27,083 nucleotides of DNA from JAGOUB01 sp964648045 (GCA_964648045.1 CAZYNU010000013.1:1-27083), one strand, 5' to 3'; positions 1-6,484 are shown, counted from the stretch's first letter. The notes: generated from the sequence alone by a model not told the origin. Made by a program: numbers and translations.

Positions 1-22
1 GGAACTCGACTCGACTCGGGCA

Positions 23-262
23 CTATTCCAGGCCGCCAATGAGCGCGGCCGGCACCGGGTGCACGAAGCTAGAGATCTCCACGAACGTGGCGATGGCAAA
101 CGGCGTCGTGAACCCGAAGCTGAAGAGCAGCCCGGCAATGAAAACCGACAAGTAGCCAAAGCGGCCCAAGGACTGCAACCAATCGAGCATGCCAAAATGA
201 AACAACGCGTACGCGGCAATGAACGAGATGCCAAGGAAGCAGAGACGTGGGTATTGGTGCAT
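23..262 (-). CDS. Small two-helix membrane protein, probably truncated
   Basis: This 79-residue protein has two hydrophobic segments (about residues 7-24 and 37-62) joined by a short loop with the motif FGYLSVFIAGLLFSFGFTTP. Its last residues (ALIGGLE) read like the middle of a longer membrane protein; from memory, similar CPR proteins of about 170-200 residues continue past this point with a third helix. The stop TAG falls where the DNA changes to a three-fold ACTCG repeat at positions 4-18, and no other frame there restores a helix. It may be a broken gene, a rearrangement or an assembly edge. An extended -10 promoter sits just upstream, so it may still be transcribed. Function unknown. Confidence 0.55.
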   Translation of the reverse strand: MHQYPRLCFLGISFIAAYALFHFGMLDWLQSLGRFGYLSVFIAGLLFSFGFTTPFAIATFVEISSFVHPVPAALIGGLE

Positions 263-270
263 TTCACCAA

Positions 271-279
271 ATTATACCA
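271..279 (-). promoter_or_regulatory. Extended -10 promoter, leaderless start of the 262 gene
   Basis: On the minus strand the sequence reads TGGTATAAT, an exact extended -10 element, followed by 8 nt and then the ATG at 262. The predicted transcription start is within about 2 nt of the ATG, so the mRNA would be leaderless. No convincing -35 box is seen, as is usual with extended -10 promoters. Confidence 0.6.
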
Positions 280-326
280 CATATTGGTATTTATAGCCAG
301 ATCCCGCCGATAGCGAAGGCGAGCCC

Positions 327-1385
327 TTAGGGCATATCCGGCACCGCTGCGGGCGGCGTGACAGCCAGTTCACGCCGGAAAAACTCCGCCGAACGCGCCA
401 TAAAGTCACTCCAGCGCGGGCCGAATTCATGCCCCTCGCCAGGGTATTCCACATACTCGATGTCGCGGTCGGCGGCGGCCAAATCGGCCGCCAGTCCGTC
501 CGACCAGGCCTTGGGCACGTCGGCATCGACACTACCCTGAAAGAGCAGCACCGGCGCGCGAATGTCGGCCAGGTACGTACGTGGTGAGAGGCGCGCCCAT
601 GTTTCGGGCTGCGTTTCGGGCGTGCCGAACCGCGCCAGCGTGCGGTCACCTTCGTCGCGCTCGCTGCGCCAACGCGTGAAGTTCTCCCACACCGAGGCGT
701 TCACCGGGGCGTAGAGCACAGCGGCCGAGACTAAGTCGGGGCGACCCGTCAGCACGGCCAACGTCACGCCGCCGCCAAGCGAATGTCCAAGCATGCCCAC
801 GCGCGAGGCGTCGACCGCCGGCAGATTGGCGGCGCGCACAGCCGCGACCGCGTTGGCACTGTCCATGGCGTACTCCAGGTTGCCGTCGTAGACATCGTCG
901 GTCATGGGACTGGGATCGGAACCGGCGTGCCCGCGGTAGTCGGTATGAAGCACGGCAAAGCCGGCACGGGCCATGTAGTCCTGTTCACGCTTTAGACCAC
1001 GCCCCTGGGTATAGACCGACGGCGCGATGTAGCCGTGGTTGAAGACAAGCAACGGAAAAGGACCGGCCCCCTTGGGGATGTTCATGATGCCCGTAATGAC
1101 GAGACGGTTGCTGAGGTAGCGAACGGCGTAGCGTGTGTAGGCGGCATTGTCGTCGAGCACGTCATACAGATCGAGCCCAGTGCCCACGAGCGTCATCCGA
1201 CGAAAATGCGGAATGCTCAACTCCGATGGCAATGTCTCAATCACCGGTGCCTGCGCAGACGTCGACGACACTGACATGGGTACAACCGCACCCGTCGAAA
1301 CCGTCGGCGGCAGCGCAGAAGGCGCGGACGTACAGGCAGCGAGGGCAAGTAGGATGGCCAGCAGCATGAAATGAAAGGCGCGCAT
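327..1385 (-). CDS. Lipoprotein alpha/beta hydrolase (dienelactone hydrolase / prolyl-oligopeptidase-like)
   Basis: This 352-residue protein begins with a lipoprotein signal peptide: MRAFHF, a hydrophobic core, and lipobox LAAC with Cys18. The mature part, after a Ser/Pro/Thr-rich spacer to about residue 55, is an alpha/beta hydrolase. An oxyanion-type FNHGY sits at 115-119, DYRGHAGSD at 149-157, the nucleophile elbow GHSLGG has Ser202, an acid is likely at Asp287 or Asp289 (GSVDADVP), and His319 lies in GEGHEFG. It is probably an esterase or peptidase anchored outside the cytoplasmic membrane; the substrate is unknown. Its ATG overlaps the TGA of the upstream MBL-fold gene by one base (TGATG), which argues for translational coupling in one operon. 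Confidence 0.88.
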   Translation of the reverse strand: MRAFHFMLLAILLALAACTSAPSALPPTVSTGAVVPMSVSSTSAQAPVIETLPSELSIPHFRRMTLVGTGLDLYDVLDDNAAYTRYAVRYLSNRLVITGIMNIPKGAGPFPLLVFNHGYIAPSVYTQGRGLKREQDYMARAGFAVLHTDYRGHAGSDPSPMTDDVYDGNLEYAMDSANAVAAVRAANLPAVDASRVGMLGHSLGGGVTLAVLTGRPDLVSAAVLYAPVNASVWENFTRWRSERDEGDRTLARFGTPETQPETWARLSPRTYLADIRAPVLLFQGSVDADVPKAWSDGLAADLAAADRDIEYVEYPGEGHEFGPRWSDFMARSAEFFRRELAVTPPAAVPDMP

Positions 1386-2023
1386 CAGAACTCCATAGGT
1401 TCACCGTCGCGCGGCTGGCGCACGACGATACCGGGCAGCAACTTGGCGATCATATCGCCGCCCAACCTGGTCCGCAGTTCCGGAGCGATGATGCCGTCGT
1501 GCACGGCAAAACAATGCTTCGGCTTCAAAGCACGTGCGTAGTCCACGGCTTCGGAAAGTTTAAGCCAAGGTGCGGCCACGGGCAGGGCAAGAATCTCGGG
1601 ACTACGCCCCGGGCGCGTGAGCGCGTCGCCCGGATAAAAGAAGCGCTCCGCAATAAAGAAGCCGACATTGCCGACCTGCGGGATATCCGGGTGGACAACG
1701 GCGTGCTTCTCACCCACCGCCTCGATGAGCACCCCCTTCTCCTGTACCGACTGCCCATGCGCGATGAGCGAGTGGAGCGCTCCTTCTTTGGCGAGTAAAT
1801 CGCCCACGGCGGGAATGGTATACACCTTGCAGGCGGGACTGCCCGCAAGCACGGCCGCCACCGACGGCACATGGCAGTGATCGAAGTGCTCGTGCGTAAT
1901 GAGCACCACGTCGATTCCCTCCACGGGATGCTTCCCCTCGGTTAAGGCGCCGGGGTCGATGAGGATGCGAGCACCGGCCTCCTCTACGAGCAGGCAGCAG
2001 TGGCCATACTTGGTGATCTTCAT
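1385..2023 (-). CDS. MBL-fold metal-dependent hydrolase (UPF0173/UlaG-like)
   Basis: This 212-residue protein is a compact metallo-beta-lactamase fold hydrolase. It starts MKITKYGHCC, has an early LIDPG motif at 21-25, the metal-binding THEHFDH (H44, H46, D48, H49), further His residues at GEKHAV and YPGDAL, and a C-terminal HCFAVHDG. This architecture matches the short UPF0173/UlaG-like group; the substrate is unknown. The start at 2023 is chosen because the fold begins there; an in-frame ATG at 2101 would add a low-complexity extension lying inside the upstream gene. No Shine-Dalgarno is visible. It lies 20 bp downstream of the small membrane protein gene and overlaps the next gene by one base. 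Confidence 0.85.
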   Translation of the reverse strand: MKITKYGHCCLLVEEAGARILIDPGALTEGKHPVEGIDVVLITHEHFDHCHVPSVAAVLAGSPACKVYTIPAVGDLLAKEGALHSLIAHGQSVQEKGVLIEAVGEKHAVVHPDIPQVGNVGFFIAERFFYPGDALTRPGRSPEILALPVAAPWLKLSEAVDYARALKPKHCFAVHDGIIAPELRTRLGGDMIAKLLPGIVVRQPRDGEPMEF

Positions 2024-2043
2024 GGGAGAGGAGACGAACGACG

Positions 2044-2346
2044 TCACTTTTTCTTTCCGCCTTCCTCGGGGCGCTTGCGCACCGGAGCCGAGGGCTGCCA
2101 TTCACGGCCGTCACTATCGAAGGCGTAGCACTGGTCGCCGCCTGTCATCCAAAAGAAGAGCATGCGGGCGAACAACAGAGCAAAGTAGAAGCCGACAATA
2201 CCGCAAAGGAACAACGCGTAGAGCCAGAGATCTTGCGGAACGATGCGGTTCTGCGAAAAATGCCAGAAGAATCCTGCCACCACCGAGACGACGATGATCG
2301 CCTCGCCAACGGTGGAACGGGTGCGGGGTGAAAGAGGATGATGCAT
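2044..2346 (-). CDS. Small two-helix membrane protein
   Basis: This 100-residue protein of unknown function has two hydrophobic segments at about residues 14-31 and 41-66, and a polar, basic C-terminal tail that ends in KRPEEGGKKK. The basic tail predicts a cytoplasmic C-terminus. It is the first gene of the minus-strand run through the MBL hydrolase and lipoprotein hydrolase. A TAGAAT box 6 nt before the ATG supports this start and a leaderless mRNA. I recognise no family. Confidence 0.7.
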   Translation of the reverse strand: MHHPLSPRTRSTVGEAIIVVSVVAGFFWHFSQNRIVPQDLWLYALFLCGIVGFYFALLFARMLFFWMTGGDQCYAFDSDGREWQPSAPVRKRPEEGGKKK

Positions 2347-2352
2347 GGTGCG

Positions 2353-2358
2353 ATTCTA
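2353..2358 (-). promoter_or_regulatory. -10 box TAGAAT, leaderless start of the 2346 gene
   Basis: Minus-strand TAGAAT (5 of 6 to consensus) is separated from the ATG at 2346 by 6 nt. The expected transcription start would coincide with the ATG. No good -35 hexamer is seen. Confidence 0.5.
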
Positions 2359-2417
2359 CCTCGACTAGCCAGCGAAGCAGGTTGAAGACCAGGCCGGAAG
2401 ATGTCGGAGCGTCGGCC

Positions 2418-2439
2418 TGCAGCGGAGCGTGCCGCTGCA
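2418..2439 (-). repeat. 8-bp hairpin downstream of the MliC-like gene
   Basis: TGCAGCGG and CCGCTGCA form a perfect 8-bp GC-rich stem with a 6-nt loop, 47 nt past the stop at 2486 on the minus strand. No T-run follows, so it may stabilise or pause a transcript rather than act as a standard intrinsic terminator. Confidence 0.45.
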
Positions 2440-2485
2440 ATGAAGAGCGACCATCACGGACCACGACGGCACAAACGGTCGCGGA

Positions 2486-2905
2486 TCACTCGTTAGACAG
2501 AGGCGCCGCTTGGAAGGCATCGATTTGCTCGCCGCTTCCCGCCTTGGCATCGCCCCAGTTGAGGGGAGCCTGGCCGGGCACCAGCTGAGGCTGGCAACGC
2601 AGCGTGGAGCCGCTGAAGGTAAGCGCCACCGTCTCGCCGCTGCCGACGAACGATAGATTGCCGCCGCGGTAACGGGCGCTGGCACCCGACTGCGCCAGTA
2701 AGACCGCATCGCTGAAAGTGGCCGTGCCGTTGGGCGAGAGACGAATGGCTGAGAGATCATCGGCAGTGATGAGCTGGAACGTGGAGCCATCGGCACACGC
2801 GTAGCTGTAGGCGACGTTATTAGGGGGCAAGGGCTTCTTGCTGTAGATCGCAACAGCAATGGCGACGGCAATGATGAAGAGCAGCAGGAGGGAGGAGGGT
2901 TTCAT
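2486..2905 (-). CDS. Membrane-anchored MliC/PliC-like C-type lysozyme inhibitor domain protein
   Basis: This 139-residue protein has one N-terminal membrane segment (residues 5-21) followed by an exported beta domain. The domain holds YSYACADGSTFQL, a middle NGTATFSDAVLL strand, SGARYRGG-like SARYRGGN, and GSTLRCQP; the two Cys could form the disulphide seen in the MliC family. MliC proteins bind and block C-type lysozyme in the periplasm or at the surface. That role here is inferred from motif order only, since I could not run a profile search. The start at 2905 is preferred because a TAGAAT box lies 7 nt upstream; an earlier in-frame ATG at 2953 would add a polar stretch ahead of the membrane segment. 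Confidence 0.68.
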   Translation of the reverse strand: MKPSSLLLLFIIAVAIAVAIYSKKPLPPNNVAYSYACADGSTFQLITADDLSAIRLSPNGTATFSDAVLLAQSGASARYRGGNLSFVGSGETVALTFSGSTLRCQPQLVPGQAPLNWGDAKAGSGEQIDAFQAAPLSNE

Positions 2906-2912
2906 ACCCTTG

Positions 2913-2918
2913 ATTCTA
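2913..2918 (-). promoter_or_regulatory. -10 box TAGAAT, leaderless start of the MliC-like gene
   Basis: Minus-strand TAGAAT is followed by 7 nt (CAAGGGT) and the ATG at 2905. The spacing again predicts transcription starting at or next to the start codon. Confidence 0.5.
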
Positions 2919-2992
2919 TGGGGACGGCGAGCGCTGTCCAATTGGTGGGGCATGGTATGCTCCAGACTCTTTTCTCCTTCCCCTTCCTCTCC

Positions 2993-3382
2993 ATGATCGC
3001 CCTGCCGCTCCCGTCCTCTCTGAAGGACGCCTGCTACACGGCCTTCCGCGTGCTGATCGGCTTCCTCTTTTTATGGCACGGTGCCCAGAAACTCGGCCTG
3101 ATGGACCGCGACATGAGCGAAGGTTTCATGCTCTTCATCGGCGCTGCCGAATTCATCGGTGGCATCGCCATCATGGCGGGCTTCCTCACGCAGTGGGCCG
3201 CTCTCGGCTCGCTCATCATCATGGTGGGCGCCTACGTGCAGCATGCCAGCGGCGCCGAGGCCGGCATCCTGCCCATTGAGAACCGCGGCGAACTGGCCCT
3301 CGTCTACTTGGCGGCGTTCCTCTGCCTGCTCGCGTTGGGCAGCGGCCGCTGGAGCGTGGACGGCTGTTGCATGAAGAAGTAA
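2993..3382 (+). CDS. DoxX family membrane protein
   Basis: This 129-residue protein has four hydrophobic helices in the DoxX arrangement: YTAFRVLIGFLFLWHGAQKL (helix 1, with the family's R and HG..K signature), FMLFIGAAEFIGGIAIMAGF, ALGSLIIMVGAYVQHA, and ALVYLAAFLCLLALGSG. DoxX-type proteins are small integral membrane proteins tied to redox or thiosulfate metabolism in some organisms, but most have no proven function. The start at 2993 is chosen because a possible TGGTATGCT extended -10 at 2953-2961 would begin transcription near 2969; ATG 2957 overlaps that box. It converges with the UbiA gene. Confidence 0.85.
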   Translation: MIALPLPSSLKDACYTAFRVLIGFLFLWHGAQKLGLMDRDMSEGFMLFIGAAEFIGGIAIMAGFLTQWAALGSLIIMVGAYVQHASGAEAGILPIENRGELALVYLAAFLCLLALGSGRWSVDGCCMKK

Positions 3383-3469
3383 TCGTTCTCACGCCGCATC
3401 AGGCCAGCCAGCGTCACCTGTCGTCGATACCGGACACAGGCGCAGGCCTGGCTGGCCAGTGCGGATCTT

Positions 3470-4234
3470 TTACCCTAAGAGCCACTGTGCCGCACGCGTA
3501 CGCGGCCCCACGAAGGCCACTAGAAAATGGAGGCCGAAGAAGAGGGCGAGCCAGCCAGCATCGTGCGGCCAGGCAATGAGCAGGTGCCCCAGCAGCGCCA
3601 GAGACACGACCACATTCACCGTGCGCAGCTGACCAAACGTGTAACGACGGAGCACGGGTCGGCCGTCCTCTTCGCCGTTCTGCTTCTCGATGACGCGACG
3701 CATGGTAGAGGCGCCGATCGCCAGGCAGAAAAACCCGGTCACTAACGGCCAGGGCACCACGCCAGCGGCCACCGTCAGGCCCAACACCATGCGCAGCGGG
3801 TGCGTGGCGGCATTGGCCACGATCTCCAGGTACGGAAGAGTCTTGAGGACAAAGGTGTAGAGCACGTTGATCGCCATGAAGGCAACATAGAGCGCCACCA
3901 CGCCTGGGCCGAACCAGAACCAGCCACTGCCGAACGCAAGCGCCAGCAGTGCCGCCGCGAAGATCCACCCGTCCCGGGGGCGAATGCGCCCGGCGGCAAA
4001 GGGGCGATTACACTTACGCGGGTGCGCAGCATCGAGCGCACGATCCACAATGCCATTAATGGTGTAGAGCGCACCGTAGAGGCAGAGGCAAAACGACACG
4101 TAGAGCCCAAGAAGCCGCAGCACCGTGAGAGCGAACGGCAGCGTGCCAAACACCAAGGACGTAATCACCACCGTGAAGAACGGCAAGTGGTAGCGGGGCC
4201 GAAAGAGGGAGAGGTAGTCGAGGAGGAGGGTCAT
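3470..4234 (-). CDS. UbiA superfamily prenyltransferase
   Basis: This 254-residue protein is an integral membrane prenyltransferase with about seven to eight helices. The first Asp-rich motif is N60-x3-D64-x3-D68 (NGIVDRALD), followed by HPRKCNRPFAAG, where the RP.A.G part is typical of UbiA proteins. The second Asp-rich site is not clear: the equivalent loop reads YLEIVANAATHPLR. The N-D-D plus H-P layout recalls the decaprenyl-phosphate phosphoribosyltransferase branch, but assignment to a substrate is not safe. The family moves a polyprenyl group onto an aromatic, glycerol-phosphate or sugar-phosphate acceptor. The ATG at 4234 fits the family N-terminus; an in-frame start at 4378 would add a His/Cys-rich leader with no helix. 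Confidence 0.8.
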   Translation of the reverse strand: MTLLLDYLSLFRPRYHLPFFTVVITSLVFGTLPFALTVLRLLGLYVSFCLCLYGALYTINGIVDRALDAAHPRKCNRPFAAGRIRPRDGWIFAAALLALAFGSGWFWFGPGVVALYVAFMAINVLYTFVLKTLPYLEIVANAATHPLRMVLGLTVAAGVVPWPLVTGFFCLAIGASTMRRVIEKQNGEEDGRPVLRRYTFGQLRTVNVVVSLALLGHLLIAWPHDAGWLALFFGLHFLVAFVGPRTRAAQWLLG

Positions 4235-4406
4235 GGCAGACAAGTAGCCACGTTCATGGCGGTTCGCGACCAGAGCGTAGCAGATAGATTGACGTTGGTG
4301 ATGGTGGGTGGGATGGCTGCACAAAGAGATTGCCACCGAGAAGGAATTGTAGCATTGCATATTTAATTTGTCTTCCATAAGCCGAGAAACCTCTATTGTT
4401 CTAAAA

Positions 4407-4435
4407 TTGACAAATATAAATTATATTGCTATTTT
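4407..4435 (+). promoter_or_regulatory. Sigma70-type promoter of the 4578 orphan gene
   Basis: TTGACA (4407-4412, perfect -35), a 17-bp AT-rich spacer, and TATTTT (4430-4435) form the strongest promoter in the window. Transcription should begin near 4442, giving a leader of about 135 nt that contains a long hairpin. Confidence 0.75.
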
Positions 4436-4475
4436 ACATTAAGATGTACTTTCAGAACATTGGTAAGATTCACGA

Positions 4476-4520
4476 GAGACAAGCGCTCTGCGTATTGCAC
4501 GTACATAGAGTGCTTGTCTC
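4476..4520 (+). promoter_or_regulatory. Long hairpin in the 5' leader of the 4578 gene
   Basis: GAGACAAGCGCTCT (4476-4489) pairs with AGAGTGCTTGTCTC (4507-4520) as a 14-bp stem, continuous in RNA with a single G-U pair, around a 17-nt loop. It ends 57 nt before the ATG and no T-run follows, so it is not a terminator. It may be a protein- or RNase-binding element or part of a cis-regulatory RNA. No known riboswitch core was recognised. Confidence 0.65.
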
Positions 4521-4577
4521 ATTTCTGAGGCAGCCGCAACCGACGATTCGGTATTCATCTGAAGGGAGTGTGCGACC

Positions 4578-5273
4578 ATGAGTCGTGCGCAACAACTGAA
4601 TTCCGGTGACATTTCTCTCGGTCTGGCTCACGAGTGGGTCTGCGCATTTGGAAGGCAAGGCGGAACCGCTGTCATGCTGCAACAAGCGATTGAAGATGCA
4701 AGTGTCATGAGGTGCATCATCGACGCCATCAACAGCAAAGCCCAGATCGCGGCCGAAGAGGACAACGCGATGCAGGCCCTCCTGATGGCAGCCGTCGAGA
4801 AGGGCGTCCAGTGCGAGAATGGAGTCTACCGGTTCTTCGACCCCGGCATTCCGCTCGTCGTGCTGCGCAACCTTCCGGTGGTCAGGCAGAAAAAGCTCGC
4901 TTGCGACCAAGGCTGGTACGACCAATACATCTGGGCCAGGCGCGAGGATACTCCGCAGGAGCGGACTCTCCGGATTCCGGTCGAAGGTTCCTTCAACAAG
5001 ACCTTCGTCGATCAGGAGAAGCTTCTGACTGCCGACGAAGAAGTGGCCTCAACGCGTAGCGTCGCCACGTTTCTCGTCATCAACGCACTGTTGACTGGCA
5101 AGCGTCTCTTGCCAGATCGCTACGTGCACTGCGTCGACAAGGTCTCGGATAAATTTGGGGACATCCTCGCCATTAAAGTCGGCTCCTTCGGTGTCAGAGG
5201 CCTCTTCATCGACCACAGCTGGGAAGACGACTGCAATCCGGTCATCGGGGTCGCTGCCGCCCGGAAGTCCTGA
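4578..5273 (+). CDS. Conserved-looking protein of unknown function
   Basis: This 231-residue soluble protein has no signal peptide or membrane segment. Recognisable blocks are an N-terminal LGLAHEWVCAFG, a middle PLVVLRNLPVVRQ followed by WYDQYIWARRED, a GSFNKTFVDQEKLL segment, and a C-terminal VATFLVINALLTGKRLL and CVDKVSDKFGD. From memory, proteins with this block order recur as hypothetical proteins in Parcubacteria; I cannot confirm this. No catalytic motif is obvious. Expression looks well controlled: a strong -35/-10, a long structured leader, a Shine-Dalgarno-like GGGAG about 10 nt before the ATG, and an intrinsic terminator just after the stop. It is a single-gene transcription unit, unlike the leaderless neighbours. 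Confidence 0.82.
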   Translation: MSRAQQLNSGDISLGLAHEWVCAFGRQGGTAVMLQQAIEDASVMRCIIDAINSKAQIAAEEDNAMQALLMAAVEKGVQCENGVYRFFDPGIPLVVLRNLPVVRQKKLACDQGWYDQYIWARREDTPQERTLRIPVEGSFNKTFVDQEKLLTADEEVASTRSVATFLVINALLTGKRLLPDRYVHCVDKVSDKFGDILAIKVGSFGVRGLFIDHSWEDDCNPVIGVAAARKS

Positions 5274-5284
5274 ACCTACCCTCA

Positions 5285-5313
5285 CCTCCGCGACATTTGC
5301 GCGGGGGTTTTTT
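5285..5313 (+). terminator. Intrinsic terminator of the 4578 gene
   Basis: CCTCCGCG and CGCGGGGG form an 8-bp stem (one G-U) with a 7-nt loop, followed directly by TTTTTT. It lies 11 nt past the stop codon. Confidence 0.9.
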
Positions 5314-5566
5314 GATATCATCGATTCGTGCCTCGCTCTTGCAGGTGGGATGAGGTGTTCCATCTCGCGGCGTACCTCATCTCTGCAACCGCCGAAGCTA
5401 TGCGTAGGCGGGAACTCACCAGAGTACAGCGTCTGTATGGAGCGCCGTAGCGAGTGGACTGAGATTATCGCCCCTGCTGCGGGAGTTGGTGCAATGACGA
5501 TTTGAGGTATTGATGGACTGGAAGTGAAAGGCCCCAAAGAACAGCACGGTCGCGTGCCCATGTTGG
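5314..5566. other. Non-coding stretch with an inverted repeat
   Basis: No convincing gene is seen on either strand; the open frames here lack start signals and have arbitrary composition. GATGAGGT (5349-5356) and ACCTCATC (5374-5381) form an 8-bp stem around a 17-nt loop, extended after small bulges by GCAG (5341-5344) and CTGC (5383-5386). This might be a small structured RNA, but no promoter or T-run supports that. Confidence 0.5.
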
Positions 5567-5815
5567 CTATTCGGCTTGCAATACTCTCTTTTTCAGAATG
5601 GCAGCGCCGGATCCCGATTTAAAGTAGCGCTCCAAAGACCGGGCTTGCCCTTCTGACCTCAGGGCAATGTAGGACTCCAGGATTATTGGCAGTCTCTTCG
5701 ATGTCGAAATGCATTCACCATTGTTGTGTTGCGTCAGTCGTCATTCCAGATTATTGGTAGAACCAATATAGATATTGCCGTCCTGGGAACTGCGTAAGAT
5801 GTAGACAAACCACAT
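5567..5815 (-). pseudogene. GIY-YIG nuclease domain protein (UPF0213-like) with in-frame TGA
   Basis: Read through one stop, the minus strand encodes an 82-position GIY-YIG protein of the usual short length. It starts MWFVYILRSSQDGNIYIGSTNNLE, where VYI and IYIG are the paired motifs of the fold. Codon 25 (5741-5743) is TGA, exactly where the family has Arg (NLERRL). The frame then continues RLTQHNNGE, SYIALRSEGQARSLERYFKSG and LKKR, including the typical ALxxE..LK(S)G helix, to a TAG at 5567-5569. A CGA-to-TGA change explains it. TGA ends other genes here, so recoding is unlikely. It is either a recent pseudogene or a sequencing error. It lies downstream of tRNA-Gln on the same strand. Confidence 0.85.
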
Positions 5816-5830
5816 AGCAGATCATCATAC

Positions 5831-5864
5831 GTCCCCCTGCGCTTCTGCGGAAGCTTCGGGGGAC
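5831..5864 (-). repeat. Two-part hairpin between tRNA-Gln and the GIY-YIG remnant
   Basis: GTCCCCC and GGGGGAC make an outer 7-bp stem; after a 3-by-3 internal loop an inner GCTTC/GAAGC 5-bp stem closes a 4-nt loop. It sits directly before the pseudogene start on the minus strand. No T-run follows. Confidence 0.6.
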
Positions 5865-5927
5865 AACCTGCGCCATACGCAAAAGGTGTGGCAGGCAGTT
5901 GGCCTGCCAACCGAAGCGCGCAGGTTG
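5864..5927 (-). repeat. Nested hairpin after tRNA-Gln, possible terminator
   Basis: CAACCTGCGC (5864-5873) and GCGCAGGTTG (5918-5927) form a perfect 10-bp outer inverted repeat. Inside it GGCAGGC (5890-5896) and GCCTGCC (5902-5908) form a 7-bp hairpin with a 5-nt loop, followed on the minus strand after five bases by TTTT. The inner hairpin may end tRNA-Gln transcription. The outer arm overlaps the encoded CCA end of the tRNA. Confidence 0.6.
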
Positions 5928-6000
5928 GCTGGGGAGGAGGGATTCGAACCCCCGTATGACCGCTCCAGAGGCGGTTGCCTTACCACTTGGCGACTCCCCA
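5926..6000 (-). tRNA. tRNA-Gln (anticodon CTG)
   Basis: A full cloverleaf is present on the minus strand. The acceptor TGGGGAG pairs with CTCCCCA. The anticodon stem ACCGC/GCGGT encloses loop CTCTGGA with anticodon CTG (reads CAG, Gln). The T arm GGGGG-TTCGAAT-CCCTC, discriminator G and an encoded CCA (5926-5928) complete it. The U1-A72 closing pair is typical of tRNA-Gln. Confidence 0.95.
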
Positions 6001-6076
6001 ATACCGTCGCCCGCCGACCCCAAAACCGGGCGGCAAGCCCGAAGATGGTAGCAAGTACGCTTCACGCCGCCAAGGC

Positions 6077-6478
6077 TCAACCCAAATCCTGCTGATATTC
6101 CTCTCCCGCTGCCTTTTCGACGGCGGCGGCGCGTTTGGCGTCTTGCACCAGCTGATCGGACGTCTGCACATCTTGCGCCTCCAGCACCTGCTCCTGGGCT
6201 TGTTGAGCGGCAGATTTGGTGCCCGTCTTGGCATCGCTGGCCGCGGCTTCTTCGGCCGCACGCTCGGCCGCACGCTTGTCGTCGCGGTCGCGTTGTTCGG
6301 CGGCAGTCAGATCGCCCTTGGCAATCTGACCCCGCAGCGCCTCGCGCTGCAACTGCAACAACTGCCCCTTGGCCGCGGCCTTGCGCTCCAAGTGGTGCTG
6401 CTTGCCGTGGTCGGCGCGGTTGAAGTATTCCGTGGTCGACTGGCTCGGCAGTTCGTCGTCTTCGTCCAGCAGGAACAT
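6077..6478 (-). CDS. Charged, Ala/Gln/Glu-rich coiled-coil protein
   Basis: This 133-residue soluble protein has an acidic start (MFLLDEDDELPSQS) and then a long helix-forming stretch rich in Ala, Gln, Glu, Arg and Lys from about residue 28 to the end. The heptad-like spacing predicts a coiled coil. It has no recognised domain and no signal peptide. A TAGCAT hexamer 6 nt before the ATG matches the leaderless pattern of the neighbours and supports this strand. Downstream on the same strand lies tRNA-Gln, 76 bp away. Function unknown; low complexity makes coding status less certain than for enzyme genes. Confidence 0.65.
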   Translation of the reverse strand: MFLLDEDDELPSQSTTEYFNRADHGKQHHLERKAAAKGQLLQLQREALRGQIAKGDLTAAEQRDRDDKRAAERAAEEAAASDAKTGTKSAAQQAQEQVLEAQDVQTSDQLVQDAKRAAAVEKAAGEEYQQDLG

Positions 6479-6484
6479 GCCGTC

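Larger units (their letters stand above)
4235..4577. other. Divergent intergenic region with an AT-rich island
   Basis: Between the divergent UbiA gene and the 4578 gene lie 343 bp. About 4370-4460 is markedly AT-rich against GC-rich surroundings. It holds a strong plus-strand promoter and a structured leader, described separately. On the minus strand a TACGCT hexamer about 40 nt before the UbiA start could serve that gene, with no good -35. I see no additional gene. Confidence 0.6.

Noticed and set aside
5049..5561. Minus-strand frame of 170 codons across the end of the 4578 gene
   Set aside because: It covers the terminator and part of the orphan gene antisense; no homologous motif or start context.
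5741..5743. TGA read as Gly or another amino acid (alternative code as in some CPR lineages)
   Set aside because: TGA ends ileS, the Rel fusion and the NUDIX gene at family-appropriate positions, and the family residue here is Arg, one base from TGA.
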